A program made the position numbers and the translations under genes. Below are positions 12,690 to 25,100 of a DNA stretch of 64,000 nucleotides, one piece after another. This stretch comes from Limnomonas spitsbergensis. Taxonomy: Eukaryota > Chlorophyta > Chlorophyceae > Chlamydomonadales. The notes below the pieces were generated by a model. The model was given only the letters and a program-made list of their open reading frames with translations, did no database searches and had not been told where the DNA came from. Within the stretch, counting starts at the first letter, position 1; every line of letters begins with the position of its first letter. The stretch lies in contig JAYJMM010000037.1 in assembly GCA_037349105.1 (NCBI GenBank), positions 3,410,001 to 3,474,000 on the forward strand. Reading direction: 5' to 3'.

Positions 12690-14010
12690 GGAACTGCCTC
12701 GGTCGACCTGGTGTGCTGCTACATCGTCAAGTGCTGTAATCAGCTTACCATACACGGTTTATTGAGGCCTGTTGGGGTGTCATTTGAATCCGAATGGCAG
12801 TTGGGTGCCAGGTAGAAGCTTTGGGTGTAGGTGGGGCATAGACAGAGGCATGGCCAATCCAACATGCAGATATGGCCTTCCATGTGAGTGGTCCACATCA
12901 GGGCTGTCTTTCATGTATTGTATCTCACTCCAAACCTGCCTGATTGCTATGCTGTCTGGTGATTCAGAGAGCCTGAGAGTAGCTCATTCAGACTGCCCAC
13001 CCAATTTCTTCACAATTTCTCACTTCTAAGGCTGCAATTTTGGGTCAAAGGCTTGTTAGGAAGCTATGCCCTCTGCCCCATGCAGCCCCTCAGCCATGCA
13101 AGCTTCCATACCACTGCCACGGATGTAAAGAATACCTTGAGTCAGGTATCGACTCTGTATTCACACATCTTGATTTTCATGTCCTTTGTTCCAGGCACCC
13201 CTTCTGATTTGAGCTGAGCCAGCCAGATCTGCCGAGGACTGGTTTTGAGAGAGGATGGAAAAAAACAGCACTAGTGGTTTCAGAGCCACAACCCTAGGTT
13301 TTACATCAGGTAATACTACATCTATGGAGGCCAGCATGGCGATACAAAATCCTCAAAAATCAGAGGCAGGCCCCTCAGCATGGCCAAGTTATTTCAAAAC
13401 ATATATTTATTGGACTCAGTGATTCCGTCACAGGGTCTGCTCTCTTATTTCGATCTCTTTTCTGACATGCATTCTTATTTTGATCTCATGTGATGGCCTT
13501 CTGGTTTTGATCTCTCATTTGGTCAGGCCTCATATTTCGGTCTCTCTTCTAGCATGCGTTCCTATTTCGATCTCATGTGATGGCCTTCTGGTTTCGATCT
13601 GTCATCTGATATGCCTTGGCTGTTTCTTGACTGTAGCTATCTATGGGGCTGGGGGCCATGTGACCCCCTTCATCTTTCTTACTTGAGTGTGGGGCTTTGT
13701 CTCTTGGGGGTGAGTTGCTAGCTGGCAAGTTCATTTTCAGTTAGTGCTTGATGGACCCCATGCTGCATTGGTTGGATTCCAATAATATCCCTACTTGAGT
13801 GTTGTGATTGTCAGTCCATGTGTCTTGCATAAAAGCTTGGCCTGCCCGCAAGCTCTGTTTCCAGCTCACACAAATCCTCTTTAGTCAAAGGTGGCAAATA
13901 GATCCCATGATTTCTGCATTTTCAGCATTAACGCTGCAATCCGGGCGAGTCAGGGAAAATCCCGTATAATTATGAGCAGGGCATGGATCCATACATCATG
14001 GTCATGGGAA
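12690..14010. other. No gene recognised; short duplicated TTTTGATCTCATGTGATGGC segment
   Basis: I see only short frames. Around 13460-13620 an ~87-bp segment containing TCTCATGTGATGGCCTTCTGG is tandemly duplicated. Nothing else stands out. Confidence 0.4.
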
Positions 14011-14179
14011 TATCTTGTTTGCTAGCCATTTTCTTCCCTTCTATCCAACCTTTTTAATTGAGGGGTTGAAAGCTTCAATATTTCATGACCGGCTGTGCAT
14101 TGGGTTAAGCTCAGAAATTACACTGATGAGGGAGATATGCTTGGAACCTAGCATGAGCACAACAGTAATGCGGGTATGG

Positions 14180-15960
14180 GGTTTAAGTGGCAAGATCTAG
14201 AGATATCAAGTGATACAAATTTCCGCTCGCTCCTAAGTAGGACTTACACAAATAAATATAATGTAAAAGAGCAGTGTGCACACCACATCCTGTTCTGAGA
14301 TTGGCATATGCCTCTCGGCACATATGTACCTTTGTAGTTAGCACCATGCATAAGGCATGAACCATTATTTCTATTGTGTAAAATAACTTAACAAAACGGT
14401 ATTGTGCGAACAGAAATGCATGTAATGGCCATGAAGATCTCCCTTTAATAGGTGTATCCTTTAATGTCAAATCAAGTATACAAACGGTTAGGAGTTAGCA
14501 AGAGTGCATGCAGTCGTCTTTGATCCGATACTGTGATTGGCCATGAAGTACATGCTCAAACATGGTAGGTCAATATTCAGAAATGTGACGAATCGCATCT
14601 TGTCGCTTGTCGCTTGTATTCCGTCTTTCAGACATGGGCTACAGTCCACTTGGACACACTAGCCTCGGCTGTAACTCTCCACTTTGTTGAGATGCTGGTG
14701 GCAGTGGCCCCAGCTTTGACAGGCCTATTGGTTGCAGAGACTTGGGCTACATTTAGTTGAGGCCTGGTGGCTTCCCCAAAGCGGGGCAAATCTTCTAGAT
14801 CCCAGGCCACCAATGTCAACAACGCCTCTTCCTAAATTCAACTAAATGCCTCGGAACACAAAAAGCTGACTGATGTTTGGAGGCAATTTTCCCAAATTCG
14901 GACCGTATAGGCGGTGGGACACAGGGCATGTCTGATTTTACGCTCATGGATTTGTGAGGCAATTTAGAAAACAAAACATAGAAAGGCGTCAGAAAGCATA
15001 TTCGGATAAGCTGGCATCGTGGCAACGGCAAACCTAAACCTCCTAGAATATGGCAAGTCGCAAGCCGCGACACAGGAGGCATCAGCATTTTAGAGTTTCA
15101 GCCGTTTTGGGGGGAGGGTTGTCCCGCAAATTTCAGCTTGCCCCTGCGTCGAAGCAACACCTCATTTGGTTCCGGGTTTGAACTCCACACTTCAGTATCC
15201 ATGCATGAATATAATGTGCCAAGGGCGTGCCGTGGCATGTGATGTGTTCTTATCCCGCCTCAATAGCGTTGCCTTGTGCAATAACTGCTGCCATGTGCAT
15301 TATCATGATACCGTATGAATGAAATATTTGTGAAAAGGCGCCCAATTCATTGCAAGGTTATCAAGTACAGCTATGTATCGCAATGTGACGCACCGTTTAG
15401 GAATGGAAACATGTGTGAAAACATCCAAGTATCAGCCATTTTCTTACCAATTCGTCCATTTCAAAATGGCCGTACCATACCGGTGTATGTACCATATCGT
15501 TAGACTGAACTGTACTTCTGTACCGGGTAACCCTGATTTACTGCGTGTGGCACTTCCCCTTGTGGCATGGCACTCATCATGAGCAAGTGCTGATAACTGT
15601 CTCAAGTTGCCAAGTGTTGATTACTATCTCAAGCGCCCTCCTGTTCACCTGACTCCCTAGGTGCGGTTACGGCGACGGTCAACATTGCGGGACTCGGTGA
15701 TGCATCGGATGAGTGCACGGGACGAAGTCCGTAGCTAGGGGAAATTGAAGGGCTATATCATTGTGGAGCTTCCTAAGCACCCATCCCCCTCCAGATGTTG
15801 CCATCAGAAAATACCAATGTGGCGACTTCACGTTTGATTGAACATGGTTGATGTGCACACGTCTGTTTTGGGCGAGGCATATGAATGATGGGTCGGTGTA
15901 GAATGTGTTTTGTTCAATTAGTAGGGCAAGGCTATAATGTGTGAAAATTGTCAATTTTTC
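14180..15960. repeat. Dispersed repeat, inverted relative to 1-1076 and 5730-6720
   Basis: Read on the minus strand from 15960 to 14180, this is one continuous ~1.8-kb repeat. Its first part matches about 5890-6720 and its last part matches 1-1076. It is therefore the most complete version in the window, and the left arm carries two partial copies of it. With the left copies it makes a very large inverted repeat spanning about 16 kb. Confidence 0.7.
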
Positions 15961-15999
15961 TATTGCTACCGGTAAACATTCAACCTATGCTAGGATTAC

Positions 16000-16760
16000 T
16001 AGGATGCCAATTATAACTTCACTTTAAATAGTTTCATGTCAAATTTGAGTCATGCATCGGGAGAATTTACTTGTTGCTCACAATTAACCCATTGCATTTT
16101 CTTGGTTATGCATGTAGGTCCTGGTACACTGAGCGAGACGGCAGTGTACATAAGGGCACTTTTCATCATGCTATTGTTTGTTGGGTTGCCAGTCTCCATC
16201 GTCGGATTTAATGCTTGGGGGGTCCACGACGTGTGGGTCATGTGGCTCAGACCCGATGACACCATCCCATGGATGAAAGCCATCGTCTACTTGTTGTGGA
16301 GGATCTGCGAGGCACCTGATGCCGTTGACAAAGGTGCGATGTGGCTGCCACTTCTACGGCCGGCGTTGGACAGTTGGACATTTCGGTGGTCGGAGGATGT
16401 TGCAACGATCCCGTTGCTTCCCGGGAACCCGCCAGCACCATGGAGGCTATGGTGGCGTCGATTGCCCGCTAACCTCCTTCATCTTGCTCAGAGTATTTTC
16501 TGGTTCGTCGTTTGGCTCTTCTGGCACACGCTTCCATCATTGGTGGTCGCAATCTTGTCGTGCACGGCCAACATGATGACCATGCCAATCCCACTGCCCA
16601 TGAAGATTCCGCTGGCCGTCCAAAACATCCTTCACGCCCTCGACATCGTCAACAAAGGGCTGAAGTGGGTAGGGAATATGCGTTACATCAGGAGCAACTG
16701 GTTCAAACTCAAATATACTTGTACTCTACAGCGCGCTTCACTAATGAACTTTTTCTGACG
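16000..16760 (+). other. 240-residue open frame of unknown nature, related sequence at 41640-41830
   Basis: The frame at 16036-16758 is the longest non-repeat plus-strand frame in the left half and has several hydrophobic stretches (for example residues ~40-62 and ~150-178). The segment TTTTCTTGGTTATGCATGTAGGTC resembles an intron 3' end and recurs in diverged form at about 41685-41705, followed by similar sequence. This suggests a repeated element that may carry a spliced gene, but I recognise no domain and overlapping frames are also open. Confidence 0.3.
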
Positions 16761-16999
16761 TCCCAAAAGTGGCGTTTTCCGGATAAGTTGGGGTTTTCAT
16801 AAAGCGCGACGGCGCAACAACATTGATTTGGTGCGTAGGCGAAGAGCTTTCAAGGTAACAACAACAACTGTATATATAACTAGACATAAGATTGCCGATA
16901 ACATCCCGTTTTGTCGGTATTGTAACTCATATTTAGTATGCCATTTTAATTTTGTTTAAATGAGTGCACATGAGCGTCTCAACGACGTTGCACCTCATT

Positions 17000-17440
17000 T
17001 GGCGTCCGTCTAACGGTTTTGCCTTATGGCTTCGACTTTTGACCTTGGGCTCCGGCTTCTCTCTTTTGGCTTCTTTTTTGTACTGCTGGCAACAGCTAGT
17101 GCCTTCGGCTTTTGACTTTTGCTCCGGCTCCTGCTTTCGGGATCTGACTTTTGACTTCGGCTTCTGACTTTTGGTTTCGGGCTTCCATGTTGTTTGTCTC
17201 CGCTCCTTGGACATGCGTCCTAGGTAGTCTTCTTGGTGTGTGTGCTCTTTGTGTTGGGTCCGTGTGTCGGTATGTTTGTGGGTCGTTTGTTGTTTCCGTG
17301 GCTGGTATTTGGTTTGGTCTTTGGTGCATGCTTCGTTCCCGCTCTTTGGTTTATCCCCGGTTCGCTCTGCCTGGCCCTTCCGAAAAATGTTGTGGGTGGT
17401 TGCTTCAACGTTGTAACAACAACAACCTATAGGTCCTAAC
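17000..17440. repeat. Low-complexity TTTTGACTTCGGCTTC tract
   Basis: Variants of CTTTTGACTTTGGCTCCGGC run for about 400 bp and resemble 3960-4400. Minus-strand frames here are lysine/serine-rich (189 residues at 17502-16933) purely from the repeat composition. Confidence 0.5.
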
Positions 17441-19150
17441 CAAAAGGAAATAATGTCATGATAATGTCCACCCCCTGAGTCAATGTGACACCGTTTATTC
17501 ATGTATACATGACAACCGTGTAAATAGTAGTTGCCTTCGTGGATTCTCCGTAATAGCTAGCCATAATCTCGATGATCTCGCCCCTACTGCGTTGTCGACA
17601 CGTGGCCCACTTGGGATGCATGAGACACGTGCGATTGAGGCATTCCTAGCCGCTGCCCAAATGCACAAGTTTTTACATAGACTATGATTTAGGCTCCCGC
17701 TGGTTCATTTTAAGAGGCGGCCTGTTGTATGGACCTATCCCCACAGAACACTACTGTAAACCAACTGATTGTACCGTACTCCTAACACCACGGAAACACC
17801 CTAGGCTTCACAAGACAAAAAAACGGGCCCCCGCTGGTTTTGATAAGCGGCATGTCGCTCAATCCCTATACTCTTGGTGTTAGTGGAATGGGTTGTAGCA
17901 TGGGGCACACTGCCTCATGCCGGCATTGAAACTTCTTGTACCACAAATTAACAAAACCCTGAATGTGAAACACGCAGTCTGATGTAGCCTCTCAGATCAT
18001 GCGCTTTCGGGCGCTCGCGCACCCCGCAACCAAATGTACAATCTGTCAGACTCAGACTCCGCAATCCCCAATATCACAAGTGAGGGAAACTTGGGATGGC
18101 CTAGCTAGGGCGAGCCTGGCGGGTCTAGTCAATATACTAGCTTCCGTTGTCCGTTAGCTCCGCTCCCTTGCTCGCTCACTCCATTGCACTTTATTTACTA
18201 GAATCATGCTTGTTCACCACCGATCTTGCGTTGTGCGCACCCGCGTGTCACTGTGATATATATGCTAGGAAACATCGTCCGTTGCCCCGTTCCTTCTTTA
18301 GTTCACGCAAGGATGGGTTCGTTTCTACATTCCCGAAATGTTGCAGATGCACATACATTGCATGTCCAACAGCTACCGGGCATGTGCCATTTTTCACTGG
18401 CTGGCTGTTGCGAACCGGAATGTTGTAACGGCTACCCCAACATGCAGCTACCGGGCAAGTGCTATCTTGACACCTTGACAGTTCCGGTAAAACAAACTCA
18501 GGGCTCCATGCCCTCCGCCCCCTCATCGGCTATCTATGTCGCCTCGTCCACCGCAACACTGGCCACCTTGGATCCAACCGTTACAACGAGGTTGGTGGCG
18601 CCATGTGCTTCGTTTCTACAATGCAGCGGTAGCACAGGGTGCACAGGGGGTAACGTTATTGACAGGGGTGCGAAGGAAGACAGCCCATTGATGGCAGCAG
18701 CCATGGCGGCTGATGTGGAGCTCGTGCTCAATCAGACCACTGGAGGACGCAATTGGTGCGGAGAACCGCTAGGTGCCTTAGATTAGCTAGAGCGGGGAGC
18801 ACCCATCCCCAAGCTGCGTCATGTAGCGGCTGACCTACAACTTCTCCCTGTCGCTCATGTGCTCGGCTAGTGGATGCTCCTTATAAGCGGGCGTAGATGG
18901 AGGTCGTCGGCCGGGGAGACCAGAGGGACCAGAGGTTGTCGGCCGGGTAGACCCTAGGGACCCCGCCACAAAACACTGTTTTAATGGCACTGGTTTGCGG
19001 CCGCTTACACGCATGGTTCAGCCTACAGCACGCGCACGCCAGGGCCCTCACTAGCAAAAGGGCGTGCTCGTGTGTGCATTAACGTGCGACGGAGCGGCTA
19101 GCACAGCTGATCCGTAAAAAAGGACGGCGCAGCGATCAACATCGTGACAC
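17440..19150. other. No supported gene
   Basis: The frame at 18226-18786 (186 residues, plus) is open but contains no recognisable domain, apart from a short SPLMAAAMAADVELVL segment resembling one ankyrin-like helix pair. Overlapping frames on both strands are also open. A short direct repeat GAGGTCGTCGGCCGGG(G/T)AGACC sits near 18900-18950. Confidence 0.35.
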
Positions 19151-19154
19151 GAGC

Positions 19155-22100
19155 TACTGTTAACGGCAGCTGACCGCCGTGCTGCTGAGCCGGGCCCAGT
19201 AGCTGACCGCCGTGCTGCTGACCCGGTCCTGGCAGCTGACGGCCTTGTTGCTGACCCGGGCCCGGTAGCTGACCGCCGTGCTGCTGACCCACGCCCGGCA
19301 GCTGACCGCCGTGCTGCTGACCCGGGCCCGGCAGCTGACCGCCATGCTGCTGACCTGGGCCCGGCAGCTGACCGCCATGCTGCTGACCCGCTCCAGATAG
19401 CTGACCGCCATGCAGCTGACCCGGGGCCGGTAGCTGACCGCCGTACTGCTGACCCGGGCCCGGTAGCTGACCGCCGCGCTGCTGGCCTGGGCCCGGTAGC
19501 TGACCGCCGTGCTGCTGACCCGGGCCCGGCAGATCACCGCCGTGCTGCTGACCCGGGCCTGGAAGCTGACCGCCGTGCCGCTAACCTAAGCCCGGCAGGT
19601 GACCTCCGTGCTTCTGACCCGGGCCCGGCAGGTGACCACCGTGCTGCTGACCCGGGCCCGGCAGCTGACCGCCGTGCTGCTGACCTGGGCCCGGTAGCTG
19701 ACCGCCGTACTCTGACCCGGCCCCGGTAGCTGACTGCCATGCTGCTGACCCGGGCCCGGTAGCTGACCGCCATGCTGCTGACCCGGGCCCGGCAGCTGAC
19801 CGCCATGCTGCTGACCCGGGCCCGGTAGCTGATCGCCGAGCTGCTGACCCGGGCCCGGCAGCTGACCGCCATGCTGCTGACCTGGACCCAGGAGCTGACC
19901 GCCGTGCTGCTGACCCGGGCCCAGCAGATGACCGCCGTGCTGCTGACCCGGGCCCAGTAGCTGACCGCCGTGCTGCTGACCCGGACCCGGTAGCTGACTG
20001 CCGTGCTGCTGACCCGGGCCCGGCAGCTGACCACCGTGCTGCTGACCTGGGCCCAGAATCTGGCCACCGTGCAGTTGACCCGGTCCCGGCAGATGACCGC
20101 CGTGCTGCTGACCCGGTCCCGGCAGCCGACCGCCGTGCTGCTGACCCAGGCGCGGCAGCTGACTGCTATGCTGCTGACCCGGTCCCGGAAGCTGACCGCC
20201 GTGCTGCTGACCCGGACCCGGTAACTGACCGCCGTGCTGCTGACCCGGGCCCGGTAGCTGACGGCCGTGTTGCTGACCCGGGCCCGGCTGATGACCCCGG
20301 TGCTGCTTCCCCGTGACTGGCAGCTGACCGCCGTGCTGCTGACCCGGGCCCGGTAGCTGACCGCCGTGCTGCTGACCCGGGCCCGGCAGCTGACCGCCGT
20401 GCTGCTGACCCGGGCCCGGTAGCTGACTGCCATGCTTCTGACCCGGGCCCGGTAGCTGACCGCCGTGCTGCTGACCCGGGCACGGCAGCTGACCGCTGTG
20501 CTGCTGACCCGGGCCTGGTAGCTGACGGCCGTGCTGCTGACCCGGGCCCGGCAGCTGACCGCTGTGCTGCTGACCCGGTCCCGGTAGCTGACCGCCGTGC
20601 TGCTGACCCGGGCCTGGTAGCTGACGGCCGTGCTGCTGACCCGGGCCCGGCAGCTGACTGCTGTGCTGCTGACCCATGCCCGGTAGCTGACTGCCATGCT
20701 GCTGACCCGGGCTCGGTAGCTGACCGCCGTGCTGCTGACCCGGGCACGGCAGCTGATCGCTGTGCTGCTGACCCGGGCCTGGTAGCTGACGGCCGTGCTG
20801 CTGACCCGGGCCCGGCAGCTGACCGCCGTGCTGCTGACCCGGGCCTGGTAGCTGACGGCCGTGCTGCTGACCCGGGCCCGGCAGCTGACTGCTGTGCTGC
20901 TGACCCATGCCCGGTAGCTGACTGCCATGCTGCTGACCCGGGCTCGGTAGCTGACCGCCGTGCTGCTGACCCGGGCACGGCAGCTGATCGCTGTGCTGCT
21001 GACCCGGGCCTGGTAGCTGACGGCCGTGCTGCTGACCCGGGCCCGGCAGCTGACCGCCGTGCTGCTGACCCATGCCCGGCAGATGACCACCGTGCTGCTG
21101 ACCCGGTCCCGGCAGCCGACTGCCGTGCTGCTGACCCAGGCGTGGCAGCTGACTGCTATGCTGCTGACCCGGTCCCGGAAGCTGACCGCCGTGCTGCTGA
21201 CCCGGACCCGGTAACTGACCGCCGTGCTGCTGACCCGGGCCCGGTAGCTGACGGCCGTGTTGCTGACCCGGGCCCGGCTGATGACCGCGGTGCTGCTTCC
21301 CTGTGACTGGCAGCTGACCGCCGTGCTGCTGACCCGGGCCCGGTAGCTGACCGCCGTACTGCTGACCCAGGCCCAGCAGCTGACCGCCGTGCTGCTGACC
21401 CGGGCCCGGTAGCTGACTGCCATGCTTCTGACCCGGGCCCGGTAGCTGACCGCCGTGCTGCTGACCCGGGCACGGCAGCTGACCGCTGTGCTGCTGACCC
21501 GGGCCTGGTAGCTGACGGCCGTGCTGCTGACCCGGGCCCGGCAGCTGACCGCTGTGCTGCTGACCCGGTCCCGGTAGCTAACCGCCGTGCTGCTGACCCG
21601 GGCCTGGTAGCTGACGGCCGTGATGCTGACCCGGGCCCAGCAGCTGACTGCTGTGCTGCTGACCCATGCCCGGTAGCTGACTGCCATGCTGCTGACCCGG
21701 GCCCGGTAGCTGACCGCCGTGCTGCTGACCCGGGCACGGCAGCTGATCGCTGTGCTGCTGACCCGGGCCTGGTAGCTGACGGCCGTGCTGCTGACCCGGG
21801 CCCGGCAGCTGACCGCTGTGCTGCTGACCCATGCCCGGCAGATGACCGCCGTCCTGCTGACCCGGGCCCGGTAGCTGACCGCCGTGCTGCTGACCCGGGC
21901 CCGGCAGCTGACCGCCGTGCTGCTAACCCGGGCCCGGTAGCTGACCGCCGTGCTGCTGACCCGGGCCCAGTAGCTGACCGCCGTGCTGCTGACCCGGACC
22001 CGGTAGCTGACTGCCGTGCTGCTGACCCGGGCCCGGCAGCTGACCACCGTGCTGCTGACCTGGGCCCAGAATCTGGCCACCGTGCAGTTGACCCGGTCCT

Positions 22101-25100
22101 GGCAGATGACCGCCGTGCTGCTGACCCGGTCCCGGCAGCCGACCGCCGTGCTGCTGACCCAGGCGCGGCAGCTGACTGCTATGCTGCTGACCCGGTCCCG
22201 GAAGCTGACCGCCGTGCTGCTGACCCGGACCCGGTAACTGACCGCCGTGCTGCTGACCCGGGCCCGGTAGCTGACGGCCGTGTTGCTGACCCGGGCCCGG
22301 CTGATGACCCCGGTGCTGCTTCCCCGTGATTGGCAGCTGACCGCCGTGCTGCTGACCCGGGCCCGGTAGCTGACCGCCGTGCTGCTGACCCGGGCCCGGC
22401 AGCTGACCGCCGTGCTGCTGACCCGGGCCCGGTAGCTGACTGCCATGCTTCTGACCCGGGCCCGGCAGCTGACCGCCGTGCTGCTGACCCGGGCCCGGTA
22501 GCTGACTGCTGTGCTGCTGACCCATGCCCGGTAGCTGACTGCCATGCTGCTGACCCGGGCCCGGTAGCTGACCGCCGTGCTGCTGACCCGGGCACGGCAG
22601 CTGATCGCTGTGCTGCTGACCCGGGCCTGGTAGCTGACGGCCGTGCTGCTGACCCGGGCCCGGCAGCTGACCGCTGTGCTGCTGACCCATGCCCGGCAGA
22701 TGACCGCCGTCCTGCTGACCCGGGCACGGTAGCTGACCGCCGTGCTGCTGACCCGGGCCCGGCAGCTGACCGCCGTGCTGCTAACCCGGGCCCGGTAGCT
22801 GACCGCCGTGCTGCTGACCCGGGCCCAGTAGCTGACCGCCGTGCTGCTGACCCGGACCCGGTAGCTGACTGCCGTGCAGCTGACCCGGGCCCGGCAGCTG
22901 ACCACCGTGCTGCTGACCTGGGCCCAGAATCTGGCCACCGTGCAGTTGACCCGGTCCCGGCAGATGACCGCCGTGCTGCTGACCCGGTCCCGGCAGCCGA
23001 CCGCCGTGCTGCTGACCCAGGCGCGGCAGCTGACTGCTATGCTGCTGACCCGGTCCCGGAAGCTGACCGCCGTGCTGCTGACCCGGACCCGGTAACTGAC
23101 CGCCGTGCTGCTGACCCGGGCCCGGTAGCTGACGGCCGTGTTGCTGACCCGGGCCCGGCTGATGACCCCGGTGCTGCTTCCCCGTGACTGGCAGCTGACC
23201 GCCGTGCTGCTGACCTGGGCCCGGTAGCTGACCGCCGTGCTGCTGACCCGGGCCCGGCAGCTGACCGCCGTGCTGCTGACCCGGGCCCGGTAGCTGACTG
23301 CCATGCTTCTGACCCGGGCCCGGTAGCTGACCGCCGTGCTGCTGACCCGGGCACGGCAGCTGACCGCTGTGCTGCTGACCCGGGCCTGGTAGCTGACGGC
23401 CGTGCTGCTGACCCGGGCCCGGCAGCTGACCGCTGTGCTGCTGACCCGGTCCCGGTAGCTGACCGCCGTGCTGCTGACCCGGGCCTGGTAGCTGACGGCC
23501 GTGCTGCTGACCCGGACCCGGCAGCTGACTGCTGTGCTGCTGACCCATGCCCGGTAGCTGACTGCCATGCTGCTGACCCGGGCTCGGTAGCTGACCGCCG
23601 TGCTGCTGACCCGGGCACGGCAGCTGATCGCTGTGCTGCTGACCCGGGCCTGGTAGCTGACGGCCGTGCTGCTGACCCGGGCCCGGCAGCTGACCGCCAT
23701 GCTGCTGACCCATGCCCGGCAGATGACCACCGTGCTGCTGACCCGGTCCCGGCAGCCGACTGCCGTGCTGCTGACCCAGGCGTGGCAGCTGACTGCTATG
23801 CTGCTGACCCGGTCCCGGAAGCTGACCGCCGTGCTGCTGACCCGGACCCGGTAACTGACCGCCGTGCTGCTGACCCGGGCCCGGTAGCTGACGGCCGTGT
23901 TGCTGACCCGGGCCCGGCTGATGACCGCGGTGCTGCTTCCCCGTGACTGGCAGCTGACCGCCGTGCTGCTGACCCGGGCCCGGTAGCTGACCGCCGTGCT
24001 GCTGACCCGGGCCCGGCAGCTGACCGCCGTGCTGCTGACCCGGGCCCGGTAGCTGACTGCCATGCTTCTGACCCGGGCCCGGTAGCTGACCGCCGTGCTG
24101 CTGACCCGGGCACGGCAGCTGACCGCTGTGCTGCTGACCCGGGCCTGGTAGCTGACGGCCGTGCTGCTGACCCGGGCCCAGCAGCTGACCGCTGTGCTGC
24201 TGACCCGGTCCCGGTAGCTGACCGCCGTGCTGCTGACCCGGGCCTGGTAGCTGACGGCCGTGCTGCTGACCCGGGCCCGGCAGCTGACTGCTGTGCTGCT
24301 GACCCATGCCCGGTAGCTGACTGCCATGCTGCTGACCCGGGCCCGGTAGCTGACCGCCGTGCTGCTGACCCGGGCACGGCAGCTGATCGCTGTGCTGCTG
24401 ACCCGGGCCTGGTAGCTGACGGCCGTGCTGCTGACCCGGGCCCGGCAGCTGACCGCTGTGCTGCTGACCCATGCCCGGCAGATGACCGCCGTCCTGCTGA
24501 CCCGGGCCCGGTGGCTGACCGCCGTGCTGCTGACCCGGGCACGGCAGCTGACCGCTGTGCTGCTGACCCGGGCCTGGTAGCTGACGGCCGTGCTGCTGAC
24601 CCGGGCCCGGCAGCTGACCGCTGTGCTGCTGACCCGGACCCGGTAGCTGACCGCCGTGCTGCTGACCCGGGCCTGGTAGCTGACGGCCGTGCTGCTGACC
24701 CGGGCCCGGCAGCCGACCGCCGTGCTGCTGACCCATGCCCGGTAGCTGACTGCCATGCTGCTGACCCGGGCCCGGTAGCTGACCGCCGTGCTGCTGACCC
24801 GGGCACGGCAGCTGATCGCTGTGCTGCTGACCCGGGCCTGGTAGCTGACGGCCGTGCTGCTGACCCGGGCCCGGCAGCTGACCGCTGTGCTGCTGACCCA
24901 TGCCCGGCAGATGACCGCCATCCTGCTGACCCGGGCCCGGTAGCTGACCGCCGTGCTGCTGACCCGGGCCCGGCAGCTGACCGCCGTGCTGCTAACCCGG
25001 GCCCGGTAGCTGACCGCCGTGCTGCTGACCCGGGCACGGCAGCTGACCGCCGTGCTGCTGACCCGGCCCGGTAGCTGACCGCCGAGCTGCTGACCCGGGC

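Noticed and set aside
16036..16758. 240-residue frame as a membrane protein gene
   Set aside because: Hydrophobic stretches exist, but overlapping frames on both strands are open, no domain is recognised and the DNA is part of a repeated block.
19534..24921. 1795-residue minus-strand open frame of VSSTAVSYRAR repeats and the overlapping 706-, 1056- and 597-residue frames
   Set aside because: The 33-bp unit is divisible by three and has no fixed stop in these frames, so openness is automatic on both strands; the frame joined to a real coding block reads QQHGGQLPGPG instead.
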